In this document: positions 51,399 to 60,876 of the stretch, piece by piece
How the letters are laid out: every line of letters starts with the position of its first letter
How positions within the stretch are numbered: position 1 is the first letter of the stretch
Assembly: GCF_038007465.1 (NCBI RefSeq)
Contig: NZ_JBBOXF010000001.1
Location: forward strand, 2,801,001-2,865,000
Direction: 5' to 3'
Length of the DNA stretch: 64,000 bases
From: Sporosarcina sp. FSL K6-1508
GTDB lineage: Bacteria; Bacillota; Bacilli; Bacillales_A; Planococcaceae
Notes under the pieces: model-generated
What the model saw: only the letters and a program-made list of their open reading frames with translations
The model's database searches: none
What the model was told of the DNA's origin: nothing
Made by a program: the position numbers and the translations under genes

Positions 51399-52415
51399 AT
51401 GTTTGGTATGGGTGCAGGAAATCTTGGAATTGATTTAGGAACAGCAAACACTCTTGTTTTTGTTAAAGGGAAAGGCATCGTCGTTCGGGAGCCTTCCGTT
51501 GTTGCAATGGAAACTAAGACAAATCAAATTATTGCGATTGGAAATGAAGCGAAGAATATGATTGGACGTACTCCGGGAAACATTGTTACCGTGTGTCCGA
51601 TGAAAGATGGTGTTATTGCGGATTATGAAACTACAACAATGATGTTGAATCATTTTATGAAAAAATCACAAAAACAAAGTATTCTTCGTAATAAGCACTA
51701 TGTAATGCTTTGTGTACCATCTGGGGTAACAACGATAGAAAGGCGTGCTGTCATCAATGCAGCTAAACAAGCAGGAGCGCGGGATGCCTTTTTGATTGAA
51801 GAGGTGTTTGCCGCAGCAATTGGATCTGGTTTACCAGTGTGGGAACCAACTGGGAGCATGGTTGTTGATATAGGCGCCGGCACAACGGAAGTCGCAGTCA
51901 TTTCTTTGGGTGGAATTGTGATTAGCCAATCCATACGTGTCGCTGGTAATGAGATGGATCAATCAATCATTAGTTATATTAGAAAAAAGTATAATTTGAT
52001 TATTGGGGAACGTACAGCGGAGAGTATTAAAATGGAAATCGGTATGGTTGGAGATATAGAAGGAATTGTGAATATGGAAATTAGCGGTCGGGATCAACTA
52101 ACCGGACTACCAAAAATCATTGAGATTCAGGCAGAGGATGTTCGGAATGCATTAAGCGATACGATTTATTCCATTATCGATTCAGTGAAAAGTACATTAG
52201 AAAATACACCTCCAGAACTGGCTGCTGACATTATGGACAATGGAATTAGATTAACGGGTGGCGGAGCATTGTTGGGTAATTTGGATAAAGTTATTAGTGA
52301 GGAAACTCAAATACATACTCTAGTAGCTAATGATCCACTCGATTGTGTAGCTATCGGAATAGGAGCAGCTTTAGAAAACATTCATTTATTTAAAACTAAA
52401 GTAAAAGAAAAATAG
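51399..52415 (+). CDS. MreB/Mbl-like bacterial actin
   Basis: A 338-residue actin-fold ATPase forming membrane-linked filaments that guide wall synthesis. Nucleotide-site motifs: GIDLGTANTLVFVKGKGIVV (about 9-28), VPSGVTTIERRAV, VVDIGAGTTEVAVISLGG (about 154-171) and LTGGGALLGNLD (about 287). It lies outside any mreBCD context and beside a SpoIIP-like gene, so it is an additional paralogue. Nearest subgroup (MreB, Mbl, MreBH) cannot be set without a tree. Confidence 0.93.
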   Translation: MFGMGAGNLGIDLGTANTLVFVKGKGIVVREPSVVAMETKTNQIIAIGNEAKNMIGRTPGNIVTVCPMKDGVIADYETTTMMLNHFMKKSQKQSILRNKHYVMLCVPSGVTTIERRAVINAAKQAGARDAFLIEEVFAAAIGSGLPVWEPTGSMVVDIGAGTTEVAVISLGGIVISQSIRVAGNEMDQSIISYIRKKYNLIIGERTAESIKMEIGMVGDIEGIVNMEISGRDQLTGLPKIIEIQAEDVRNALSDTIYSIIDSVKSTLENTPPELAADIMDNGIRLTGGGALLGNLDKVISEETQIHTLVANDPLDCVAIGIGAALENIHLFKTKVKEK

Positions 52416-52682
52416 ATCATTACCATTATGTGAATTCCTGGTCATATAAACCTCCTTAACTTGATCCAATAAAATTGCCCAAGTAAAATTCGTTATGAGC
52501 GTCTTCGTTACAAAAAGCGATTAACAGTAATAGAGGAGTTTTTCTTGCTTTTAATGATTTATAAAAACAAAGACTTTAAGGATACGTTCATTACAATCCT
52601 TGTAATGGAACAAATTTTAATTATTAAAAAGACTTCTATAACCGACATTGTGCTACATATAGTAGCTGACGGAGGAATGTCT

Positions 52683-53498
52683 ATGAAGAAGTCGTTGAAA
52701 GTTTGGGTTGCACTTATCTTCTTTCTTTTCATATTTCCAATTATCTTAGAACAGATCCCGAGTGAAACCCCAGAAGAAGTAGCAGTCGTCGCTCCAATGA
52801 ATAACCGGCAATTAGTTTATGCGACTAATCTCATCGAACCAGAATCAGAACCAGAACCAGAACCACAAATCCAAACAGGAATGCGCGCGCTTTTATTTGC
52901 TACACATTCACATGAAGCATTTGAACCAATCACTCAACAATACGATGGAAAAATTGCGGTTTCTCATCCGGAAGCGAATATTATGAAGCTTAATGAAACG
53001 ATAAAATCCCAGTTGGAATTCAATGGAATATCAACTGGAATTCTTGATGTCGATACTTCCTCGGTAATGATTAAGAAGGGGATACCTTATCACAAATCGT
53101 ACGATGTGATTAGGCCGTATGTACAAAAGGCGTTAAAAGAAGTCGATTATGACATCATAGTCGACATACACCGCGATTACCTTAAAGCAGACAGAACGAC
53201 ACTCACGTATGAAGGGGAAAAGTATGCAAAAATCGTTTTTGTTATTGGCGGTGAGCATAGTAATTTCAAATTAAATAAGGAATTAGTCGATAGATTGACA
53301 GCTGAATTAGAAAAAATTGTTCCGGGTATAACTAGGCCTCTTGTTTTCAAAGCAGGACACGGTGTAGACGGAAAGTACAACCAAGATCTTGATCCGCGTC
53401 TCATACTTATTGAAATGGGTGGGATCGGTAATAATGAAGCAGAACTGAACAGAACATCAGCTGTTCTTGCAAAAGCTGTTTCAAATGTTCTCCAGTAA
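52683..53498 (+). CDS. SpoIIP-like cell-wall hydrolase
   Basis: A 271-residue SpoIIP-family N-acetylmuramoyl-alanine amidase, anchored by one N-terminal membrane segment (about 5-24). Motifs: LLFATHSHEAFEPITQ (near residue 65), DIIVDIHRDYLKADRTTL, KIVFVIGGEHSNF, KYNQDLDPRLILIEMGGIGN. Metal/catalytic His and Glu are kept. SpoIIP thins septal wall during engulfment; canonical SpoIIP is longer at its N-terminus. The start at 52683 follows GGAGGA. Its pairing with an MreB paralogue is unusual. Confidence 0.88.
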   Translation: MKKSLKVWVALIFFLFIFPIILEQIPSETPEEVAVVAPMNNRQLVYATNLIEPESEPEPEPQIQTGMRALLFATHSHEAFEPITQQYDGKIAVSHPEANIMKLNETIKSQLEFNGISTGILDVDTSSVMIKKGIPYHKSYDVIRPYVQKALKEVDYDIIVDIHRDYLKADRTTLTYEGEKYAKIVFVIGGEHSNFKLNKELVDRLTAELEKIVPGITRPLVFKAGHGVDGKYNQDLDPRLILIEMGGIGNNEAELNRTSAVLAKAVSNVLQ

Positions 53499-53702
53499 GA
53501 GAATCAATTTAAAGAATAAATAAAGCGCCTGGTCATTCCTGAAATTCCAACCAGTTGAGGTAGGAATGAAGAAGCATGGTTAGATAGTAGCGCATATGTA
53601 AGTTAATCCACCATAAGGAAATAAATCATTGATAAAAGATTAACGGCTTTGTCATGAAGTCTTCAACGGATGATGGTTCAGGTTAAGCATAATGAATTTC
53701 AG
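53499..53702. other. Gene-free stretch
   Basis: No gene seen between the spoIIP-like gene and the bidirectional terminator. Confidence 0.5.
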
Positions 53703-53742
53703 AAGAGGCAGCCCCAAGTGAAAACCTTGGGTGCTGCCTCTT
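53703..53742. terminator. Bidirectional terminator
   Basis: agaggcagccccaag pairs with cttgggtgctgcctct with one mismatch; it lies between the convergent spoIIP-like and resA copy 2 genes. Confidence 0.75.
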
Positions 53743-53832
53743 CATTATTTTGGGGATTCTGTATTGTGTTTTTCGAAGAAGGTATTCAACTCGGGGAAAC
53801 ATCGTTGTTCGTTAGTGTTCATTGACTATTGT

Positions 53833-54366
53833 TTAGGGCTTAATTTGTTCCATATATCCTTGAATACTTTTTTCGCTCATTTCTCCCGTTATAATTTTCA
53901 CGATTTTACCTTCTGGATTGATAAGTAAGGTGGTGGGTAATGGTCGAATGCTATACGCTTGCATAACACTTTTATTTTTATCAATTAGTGTCGGGAAAGT
54001 CATCCCATATTGCTCGGCAAATGTTCGAACCTTCAAGTCCGATTCTGCGATGTTAACCGCTAATACTTGAATTCCTTGATCTTTATAAACTTGGTATTGC
54101 CGACCCATCGCGGGCATTTCCTTTTTACATGGTGCACACCAAGTTCCCCAAAAGTTTAAGAACACACCTTGACCTTTATAATCCGACAGTTGATGACTCT
54201 CACCGTCTAAGTCGACTAATGCGAAATCCGGTGCAACGTCCCCGACCTTCAATATATCAATTTTTTCTTTTGTGAAGCTGCTGTATATTGAAAAGACAAC
54301 GGCACCAGCCAACACTGCTAAAATAATTAAGCGAGTGATAAAACGATTACTCTTTTTGTTACTCAT
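53833..54366 (-). CDS. resA: ResA-like thiol-disulfide oxidoreductase (copy 2)
   Basis: A 177-residue paralogue of the protein at 35652: membrane anchor (about 10-29), active site WCAPC (C76, C79) and RPLPTTLLI. Few changes separate the two, mostly conservative. It is divergent from the sensor kinase gene, 221 bp away, and supplies the ResA partner for the ccdA-resB-resC genes further right. Confidence 0.95.
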   Translation of the reverse strand: MSNKKSNRFITRLIILAVLAGAVVFSIYSSFTKEKIDILKVGDVAPDFALVDLDGESHQLSDYKGQGVFLNFWGTWCAPCKKEMPAMGRQYQVYKDQGIQVLAVNIAESDLKVRTFAEQYGMTFPTLIDKNKSVMQAYSIRPLPTTLLINPEGKIVKIITGEMSEKSIQGYMEQIKP

Positions 54367-54459
54367 CTTTCGGTTGCCCCTTTCGAGTCTCTACAAGCCA
54401 CTATCGGTATGCTTGAAATGTCTTTGTTATGATAAGTACTATACTAAAGATATATCAAA

Positions 54460-54540
54460 AAATTATGCAGACACAAAGCTGTCATGTTCGTTCAATGAAA
54501 TCGTTACCTTTCGTCATGTTTAGTTTTCTCTGCATAATTT
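54460..54540. promoter_or_regulatory. 12-bp inverted repeat in resA2/kinase intergenic region
   Basis: aaattatgcaga (54460-54471) and tctgcataattt (54529-54540) are perfect inverted copies, 57 bp apart. Two tcatgtt repeats lie between. The divergent promoters must lie here, so these may be response-regulator sites. Confidence 0.5.
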
Positions 54541-54587
54541 CTTCATATATATTCTCTATACTAATTTTGAGAGGAGAGAGAGTTCAG

Positions 54588-55949
54588 ATGAACAGAATCT
54601 CTATAAAGCTGACCGCTTACTTTTTTATTTCTGTGCTTATAATGGAAACATCATTAATCTTTTATCTCCATCAGAATATCATCCACGCAAGGATTGATGA
54701 AGAATACTCTCGATTATTGGCGAACGGCTCAAATCACCGAGATGTGTTGGAAGATAATTATTCTGATATGACGTTAAAACATATAGCATTGATGGAGATT
54801 GAGGGTGAGCGGGAAGTTGTTATCACAGACAACCAAGGAATCATAGCCAGTAGCTCTGATGAAAACAATTCGATAATACAACAATACTCTTCCCTATTAA
54901 TGGATCTTGATTTGGATGAAGACAGGATTTTGGTTTCCGACTGGAAAGAGTCAGCGTATATTATTAGCGCTCATCCTTATAAAGTGGATTCAAGTCATTC
55001 GGGATACGTTGTTATGTTTCAAAGTACTCGTTCAATTGAGCAGTTAATCAGTAAGCTAAACTTACACTTCGGATTAGCGGGAGGGGCAAGCGGAATCGCA
55101 CTGTTCATCATCTATGCAATCCTCTCTAAATTCCTAACACGCCCTCTCATCCGTATGAAGGAAGCGACTGAGAAATTGAGCCAAGGAGAATTCGATGTAA
55201 GTCTTCCTTTTGTCGGTAACGATGAGCTAGGTGAGTTATCGGGCGCAATCCGAAAACTGGCGAGTGATTTGGAACGGTTAAAAACTGAACGTAATGAATT
55301 CCTGGCATCTATATCCCACGAGCTAAGTACGCCATTAACATACTTGATTGGCTATTCGAAAGTGGCAATGAGACAAGGGCTGAATACTGATGAACGTCAG
55401 CATTATCTTACAATTATTGCGGAAGAGTCGGACCGAATGAAGGATCTCGTTAAAAACTTATTGGATTTAGCGAAAATGGATGAGACAACTTTCACTGTTT
55501 CAAAGGAATTTTTTTGGATACGTCCGTTCATTGAGGATCTCCATAGGCTAGTTGGACCTTCTTATAAACTTAAAAAACTAAGGCTTGACTTACTATGTAA
55601 CGAGGATTTCCAAATCCACGCTGACCCCTTGCGATTGGAACAGATTGTCCTGAATTTACTGGACAATGCCTATAAGTACTCAGAAGAAGATACAACTGTT
55701 ACGTTGGAAGTGTATAAAAATGAGGGGAAATCAGTCATTTCAGTTACTGATGTCGGAATCGGAATTCCACCCGAAGACATTGAATTTATCTTCGAGAAAC
55801 TATACCGGGTCGAAAAATCACGCTCACGTACTTCTGGGGGATCAGGTATTGGTCTGGCAATCGTCAAGGAACTTGTCGAAGCCCACGGTGGCAGTATTCA
55901 AGTGGAAAGTAGCCTTGGAAAAGGAAGTATGTTCACCGTTATAATTTAA
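54588..55949 (+). CDS. Sensor histidine kinase
   Basis: A 453-residue membrane kinase: membrane segment 1 (about 8-27), an extracellular sensor domain (28-160, no Cys or His cluster that would mark a metal site), segment 2 (about 163-185), HAMP, HisKA with H244 (ISHELSTPLTYLIGYSK), N box (QIVLNLLDNAYKYSEE), G boxes DVGIGIP and GGSGIGLAIV. ATG 54588 follows GAGGAGAG. The regulator gene follows, the reverse of the usual order. Confidence 0.93.
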   Translation: MNRISIKLTAYFFISVLIMETSLIFYLHQNIIHARIDEEYSRLLANGSNHRDVLEDNYSDMTLKHIALMEIEGEREVVITDNQGIIASSSDENNSIIQQYSSLLMDLDLDEDRILVSDWKESAYIISAHPYKVDSSHSGYVVMFQSTRSIEQLISKLNLHFGLAGGASGIALFIIYAILSKFLTRPLIRMKEATEKLSQGEFDVSLPFVGNDELGELSGAIRKLASDLERLKTERNEFLASISHELSTPLTYLIGYSKVAMRQGLNTDERQHYLTIIAEESDRMKDLVKNLLDLAKMDETTFTVSKEFFWIRPFIEDLHRLVGPSYKLKKLRLDLLCNEDFQIHADPLRLEQIVLNLLDNAYKYSEEDTTVTLEVYKNEGKSVISVTDVGIGIPPEDIEFIFEKLYRVEKSRSRTSGGSGIGLAIVKELVEAHGGSIQVESSLGKGSMFTVII

Positions 55950-55968
55950 TGGGAGGCCTGAAGATGAC

Positions 55969-56646
55969 ATGCGGACGATCTTACTAATTGATGATGAGAA
56001 GAGGATGTTAGATTTAATTGAATTGTTTCTAATTCCACATGGATTTAGATGCATTAAAGAGACAAACGGACAGGCAGCGATTGAGACACTTAAACATGAG
56101 AAGATTAACCTTGTCCTATTGGATATCATGATGCCGGAAATCGATGGATGGGAAGTATGTAGGAAAATACGCGAATTCTCGGACGTCCCCGTCATTATGT
56201 TGACAGCGAGATCCGACAAACTTGATTTGGTTAAAGGGCTAGACACAGGCGCGGACGATTATATTACGAAACCTTTTGACGAGGGAGAGTTGGTTGCAAG
56301 AGTAAAAGCGCTATTGCGCCGTATCCCAGCAGATGAATCAGATGCAGAAATGATTATTTACGGTGATTTCAAACTAGATAAAGAAACATATTCCCTACAA
56401 TTTAATGATTTAAAAGTACAACTCACATTGAAAGAATTTTATATTGTTGAAGCATTGATTTCACGACCAAATAAGACTTTCACACGGGAACAGTTATTGT
56501 TTTCGGCATGGGAATATAACACATACACAGATATTCGAACAGTGGACTCACACATACGTAATTTAAGAGAAAAATTAAAAACCGCTGGATTCCCTAGTGA
56601 TGAATTTTTACAGACTGTATGGGGAATCGGATATAAGTGGAACTAA
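55969..56646 (+). CDS. OmpR-family response regulator
   Basis: A 225-residue regulator: receiver with D8-D9 and phosphoacceptor D52 (LVLLDIMMPEIDGWEV), Thr in MLTARSDK, Lys in YITKPFDE; C-terminal winged helix (KEFYIVEALISRPNKTFTRE, DIRTVDSHIRNLREKLK). It forms a two-component pair with the kinase, separated by 19 bp. Likely targets are the flanking redox genes. Confidence 0.94.
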   Translation: MRTILLIDDEKRMLDLIELFLIPHGFRCIKETNGQAAIETLKHEKINLVLLDIMMPEIDGWEVCRKIREFSDVPVIMLTARSDKLDLVKGLDTGADDYITKPFDEGELVARVKALLRRIPADESDAEMIIYGDFKLDKETYSLQFNDLKVQLTLKEFYIVEALISRPNKTFTREQLLFSAWEYNTYTDIRTVDSHIRNLREKLKTAGFPSDEFLQTVWGIGYKWN

Positions 56647-56659
56647 AGGAGATATTAAG

Positions 56660-57583
56660 ATGAAGAAAATCAAAATGTATGCAGGGCTGTTACTACTAAT
56701 TGCTATATTATCAGCTTGTAGCACTACTGGTAATAAATCATATTCATTTGAAGAAGTTAAAAATAGTAAAATCAATCATTTACATGGAATGGGATATATA
56801 AATGGCGGACCCGGAATAGTGATTTCCACACATGACGGGCTCTATGAGTATGGCAAAGACGGATGGAAAGAAGCAAATAGTGAAAAACATGATTATATGG
56901 GTTTCCAGGCAATACGTGAAGGATTCTTTTCAAGCGGTCATCCGGAACCTGGCTCTAACTATAAAAATCCTCTCGGACTTGTCAAAAGCACGGACAGGGG
57001 TGCCAGTTTTGATCAATTAGCATTCTACGGAGAAATCGATTTCCATTACCTTGCTGCTGGTTATGATTCAAACGCGATTTATGTATTGAATGAAACACCA
57101 ACTAAAGAGATGCCCACGGGACTTCATTATTCCGCGGATGAGGGTACCACTTGGAAAGAATCATCCATGAAAGAATTCAATTCCGAATTTATTTCGAACT
57201 TGGCCGCTCATCCCACACGTAAGGAAATGATTGCTATTGGCAGTAAAGATGGGTTATTCCTCTCGGAAGATTATGGTGAAAAGTTCAGCTTGTTCAATGA
57301 AGCGGAAATGGTCACATACGTGACATTGACTGAAGCCGGTGGATTATATGCAAACCTCGAAAATGAAACAGTAAAACTTACATCATTTGCATTTGGTAGT
57401 GATCAAGAAATAGAAATTCAGTTACCAAAAAAACAACAGATTGAACCTATCGCCTTTATCGCGGTGAATCCTGATAACCAAAAAGAGATTGTTATCGCTA
57501 CTCACAATAATGATATTTATTTAACAAAAGATGAAGGACTCAATTGGAATACGCTCGCAGTAAGTGGTGAATTAGCAAAATAA
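56660..57583 (+). CDS. BNR/Asp-box lipoprotein (F510_1955-type glycosyl hydrolase-like)
   Basis: A 307-residue lipoprotein with lipobox LSAC (Cys at about residue 19). Four Asp-box repeats (STDRGASF, SADEGTTW, SEDYGEKF, TKDEGLNW) mark a sialidase-like beta-propeller; HLHGMGYINGGPGIVISTHD opens the domain. This type often travels with copper and redox genes, but no enzymatic activity is known to me. AAAGGAG upstream fixes ATG 56660. Confidence 0.8.
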   Translation: MKKIKMYAGLLLLIAILSACSTTGNKSYSFEEVKNSKINHLHGMGYINGGPGIVISTHDGLYEYGKDGWKEANSEKHDYMGFQAIREGFFSSGHPEPGSNYKNPLGLVKSTDRGASFDQLAFYGEIDFHYLAAGYDSNAIYVLNETPTKEMPTGLHYSADEGTTWKESSMKEFNSEFISNLAAHPTRKEMIAIGSKDGLFLSEDYGEKFSLFNEAEMVTYVTLTEAGGLYANLENETVKLTSFAFGSDQEIEIQLPKKQQIEPIAFIAVNPDNQKEIVIATHNNDIYLTKDEGLNWNTLAVSGELAK

Positions 57584-57605
57584 GGAGTTTGGAGGTGCAT
57601 CATCT

Positions 57606-58340
57606 ATGTATGGAATGATGTCGAAAATCAGTCAAACAATTAGTGAACCGCTTACGATTCTTGTACATTCATTTGCAGATGATCCGCTTATCTATGCGCT
57701 TTTATTGGGCTTAATAGGTGCTGTTGCTCCTTGTCAATTGACCGGAAATATGAGCGCAATCACTTTTTATGGGAATCGTACGGTTCAAGTGAAGACCGAC
57801 TGGGTAGAAATTCTTTCTTTTATTGCCGGGAAAATTTCTGTATTTAGTTCCCTTGGTTTTCTGGCATGGCTATTTGGCCAATCGTTTGAAACAACAATGA
57901 CGGAGTATTTTCCTCTGTTCCGTAAAGCGATTGGTCCGCTCATAATAATAACGGGACTTGTTTTGCTGGGTGTTCTCAAACTAGGATTTCTTCAACGCAT
58001 AACAATGCGTATTCCTATGAAGTTGCGGGAAGGAAAGCTTGGCTCTTTTTTGTTGGGAGCCAGTTTTTCCCTTGCCTTCTGTCCGACCATGTTCGTCATT
58101 TTTTTCTTTTGGCTTATGCCCGTCGTTGTGTCAACATCGTATGGTTTAGTTCTGCCAGCTGTTTTTGGTATCGCGACTTCACTTCCTCTCCTATTACTGT
58201 TCTTTTTAATTTGGGTTTTCGATGCAAAGCGTCTAATTATGAAGCGAAGCATGAAAGTCGGAAGAGTTATACAACGTTTTGCCGGCTTTGTACTCGTGGT
58301 AATTGGCGTTTTAGATACAATCACTTTTTGGGGGATTTGA
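57606..58340 (+). CDS. DsbD/CcdA-like transmembrane protein
   Basis: A 244-residue protein with about six membrane segments and one Cys in each half: AVAPCQLTGNMSAITF (near residue 42) and LAFCPTMFVIFFFWLMP (near residue 159). This is the CcdA/DsbD-like pattern, allowing passage of electrons or thiol carriers across the membrane. It differs clearly from the two ccdA genes, so it may serve another acceptor, such as a copper or mercury protein. Confidence 0.8.
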   Translation: MYGMMSKISQTISEPLTILVHSFADDPLIYALLLGLIGAVAPCQLTGNMSAITFYGNRTVQVKTDWVEILSFIAGKISVFSSLGFLAWLFGQSFETTMTEYFPLFRKAIGPLIIITGLVLLGVLKLGFLQRITMRIPMKLREGKLGSFLLGASFSLAFCPTMFVIFFFWLMPVVVSTSYGLVLPAVFGIATSLPLLLLFFLIWVFDAKRLIMKRSMKVGRVIQRFAGFVLVVIGVLDTITFWGI

Positions 58341-58421
58341 AGCATCATGGTTGTTACGCCAATAAGTGGTGTTAAAGACGATTTTGTTCTGATGAATTGT
58401 TCAAAAAAGGAGATTACATAG

Positions 58422-59132
58422 ATGTTTACAGATTTAAATTTATTTATTGCATTTGGTGCCGGCTTTCTTAATTTCATATCGCCTTGTACACTGCCGCTAT
58501 ATCCTGCTTTTATTTCTTACATTACGGGGATGTCGCTTGATGAACTGAAATCCGATAAAAGGAAGTTCAACAAAAGTGGGATTGTCCATACAATTTTATT
58601 CCTGATGGGTTTTTCAGTTATCTTCATTTTTCTTGGATACAGTTCATCGTTTGTTGGAACGTTCTTTTTCCAGTACCAAGATCTCCTTCGTCAAGTCGGT
58701 GCAATTTTCATTGTAGTTTTTGGTTTGATGATTCTGGGTTTCTTTGCGCCAAAGTTTCTTATGGAAGAGAAAAAATTGCAATTTAAGAATCGTCCAGCCG
58801 GCTATTTTGGCACGTTCCTCATAGGACTCGCTTTCGCTGCAGGCTGGACCCCATGCACCGGACCAATTACCGGGGCTGTATTTATGATTGCCTCCCAAAA
58901 TCCAGGTTCGGGCGTATGGTATATGGGTGCATACGTTCTTGGATTCGCAATCCCATTTTTCCTTCTGTCCCTTTTCATAACACGGGTTTCTTGGATTCAA
59001 AAACACAACCGGACAATTACGAAGGTCGGGGGATACTTTATGATTGCACTTGGTGTGCTCCTATTCTTCGATGGTCTAACTTACATTATTATATGGCTTA
59101 GTCCGATTTTTGGAGGATTTATGGGATTCTGA
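58422..59132 (+). CDS. ccdA: Cytochrome c biogenesis protein CcdA (copy 2)
   Basis: A 236-residue CcdA with SPCTLPLYPAFISYITGMSL and AAGWTPCTGPITGAV, closely matching copy 1 at 34902. AAAGGAG precedes ATG. It leads into resB-resC 97 bp later, forming a cytochrome c assembly set (system II). Confidence 0.95.
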   Translation: MFTDLNLFIAFGAGFLNFISPCTLPLYPAFISYITGMSLDELKSDKRKFNKSGIVHTILFLMGFSVIFIFLGYSSSFVGTFFFQYQDLLRQVGAIFIVVFGLMILGFFAPKFLMEEKKLQFKNRPAGYFGTFLIGLAFAAGWTPCTGPITGAVFMIASQNPGSGVWYMGAYVLGFAIPFFLLSLFITRVSWIQKHNRTITKVGGYFMIALGVLLFFDGLTYIIIWLSPIFGGFMGF

Positions 59133-59229
59133 TTTAATTTTAGGTGCCTTCTAATAGAAAATTCACGAAGAAGGTTAGAAAAATTGAAGTTCATACAAAT
59201 ATGGAATTTGCATAAGGAGTAAATATAAA

Positions 59230-60876
59230 ATGAGTAATATCAAATGCCTTTGCGGACATGAAAACCCGTTTGGCACAATTCTTTGTGAGCGATGCGGAAG
59301 GCCGCAGACGGACGAAGCAAAGAAAAGTAAACTTGTCGATATGCGCTATGAAGGGTCAGCAAGAAGATCACAGACATATAAACGGTCAATGATTGACAGA
59401 GTATGGAATTTCTTTTCAAGTGTCAAGGTTGGAATCAGTATTATTGTTGCAGTTCTCGTGACTTCCGCATTTGGTACGTTGTTCCCGCAAAAGTTATATG
59501 TCCCTGCTGTCACGGAGGCGGAAATTGCTGCTTATTATGAAAGGTTATATGGAGTCCCAGGCGTTCTTTATTATGAACTGGGATTTTACGACATGTACAA
59601 TAGTTGGTGGTTCATTACACTGATCGGGATGCTTGGTACATCAATCATCATAGCCAGTTTTGACAGAGTGATCCCACTTTACAAGTCATTAAAAAAACAA
59701 CGAACAAAACGCCATGTTTCCTTCATGAGTAGGCAACGGATTTATGGAATAGGTTCGGTCAATGATACGGATGTATCACTTGCTAAAGCGGAAAAGAAAC
59801 TAAAGGAACTCCGATATAATGTGAAGATAGAAGATGGAGCAATACTTGCAGAGAAAGGTCGCTTTTCTAGATGGGGGCCTTACGTTAATCATACAGGGTT
59901 GATTATTTTTCTTTTTGGTGTTCTATTACGAGGACTCCCAGGTTTTTATGTAGATGAAACACTTTGGCTTCGTGAAGGGGAGATGCGTGCAATCCCTGGA
60001 GCCCCAGGATTCTATATAGAGAACCAGGATTTTAAGATCGAATTATACACGAAAGAAGAAGACGAGGCGTTTGGAGAAGCAATCGACCGAGTAGGTACGA
60101 TCGTAAAAAATTATCAGACTGACGTCACATTGTATAAAGAAGCGGAAGATGCACTTCCAGGACAGTCAGACAAACTAGAATTTGTTAAAGATTATTCGAT
60201 AATTGTCAATAAACCACTTAACTTTGAAGGGTATAATGTTTTTCAAATGGACTATCGTCTTGATGAATTGAAATCAATGACATTTCATTTGACGGAAAAG
60301 TCCACGGATAGGTCCTTCGGTGAATTCACTGTAGACCTTACTAATCCAGAACCTACATACGAGCTCGAGGAAGGTGCTCGTGTTGAACTAAAGGATTACT
60401 TCCCAGATTACGATGGAATTGAAGATGGTGAGCCAAAAACAAAATCACCTGTACCAAACAATCCAGCATTTATTTTTAAAATGGTGACATCGGATAAACC
60501 AAAAGGCGAAATGAGTTTCGTTGCAATCCAGCAAACTCTTGAAACAGAAGTAAATGATTACAAAGTGTCGTTTGTCAGTGCTGACACTCGTGATATTTCA
60601 GGTCTCACAGTTCGGAAAGACAAGACATTGTATATATTGCTCCTTGGGGGCATCATTTTCATGATTGGCGTTTCGCAAGGGTCTTATTGGAACCATAGAA
60701 GAATATGGATTCAAAAAGGCGAAGGCAATGAACTTCTCCTCGCCAGCCATACAAATAAAAACTGGTTCTCTTTGAGAAAAGAACTTGATCAAGTTAGAGA
60801 TTATGCAAACTTACCACAGTATGAAGACCGGGATGATACCGAGTCGTTTGAACATCAGAAGGGGGATAATTCATAA
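59230..60876 (+). CDS. resB: Cytochrome c biogenesis protein ResB (Ccs1)
   Basis: A 548-residue membrane protein of the cytochrome c synthase complex. An N-terminal zinc-ribbon (CLCGHENPFGTILCERCG, residues 6-23) is followed by the first membrane segment (VGISIIVAVLVTSAFGTLFP), a large outside domain (about 235-470) and a last segment near 480. The stop overlaps the resC start. Confidence 0.95.
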   Translation: MSNIKCLCGHENPFGTILCERCGRPQTDEAKKSKLVDMRYEGSARRSQTYKRSMIDRVWNFFSSVKVGISIIVAVLVTSAFGTLFPQKLYVPAVTEAEIAAYYERLYGVPGVLYYELGFYDMYNSWWFITLIGMLGTSIIIASFDRVIPLYKSLKKQRTKRHVSFMSRQRIYGIGSVNDTDVSLAKAEKKLKELRYNVKIEDGAILAEKGRFSRWGPYVNHTGLIIFLFGVLLRGLPGFYVDETLWLREGEMRAIPGAPGFYIENQDFKIELYTKEEDEAFGEAIDRVGTIVKNYQTDVTLYKEAEDALPGQSDKLEFVKDYSIIVNKPLNFEGYNVFQMDYRLDELKSMTFHLTEKSTDRSFGEFTVDLTNPEPTYELEEGARVELKDYFPDYDGIEDGEPKTKSPVPNNPAFIFKMVTSDKPKGEMSFVAIQQTLETEVNDYKVSFVSADTRDISGLTVRKDKTLYILLLGGIIFMIGVSQGSYWNHRRIWIQKGEGNELLLASHTNKNWFSLRKELDQVRDYANLPQYEDRDDTESFEHQKGDNS

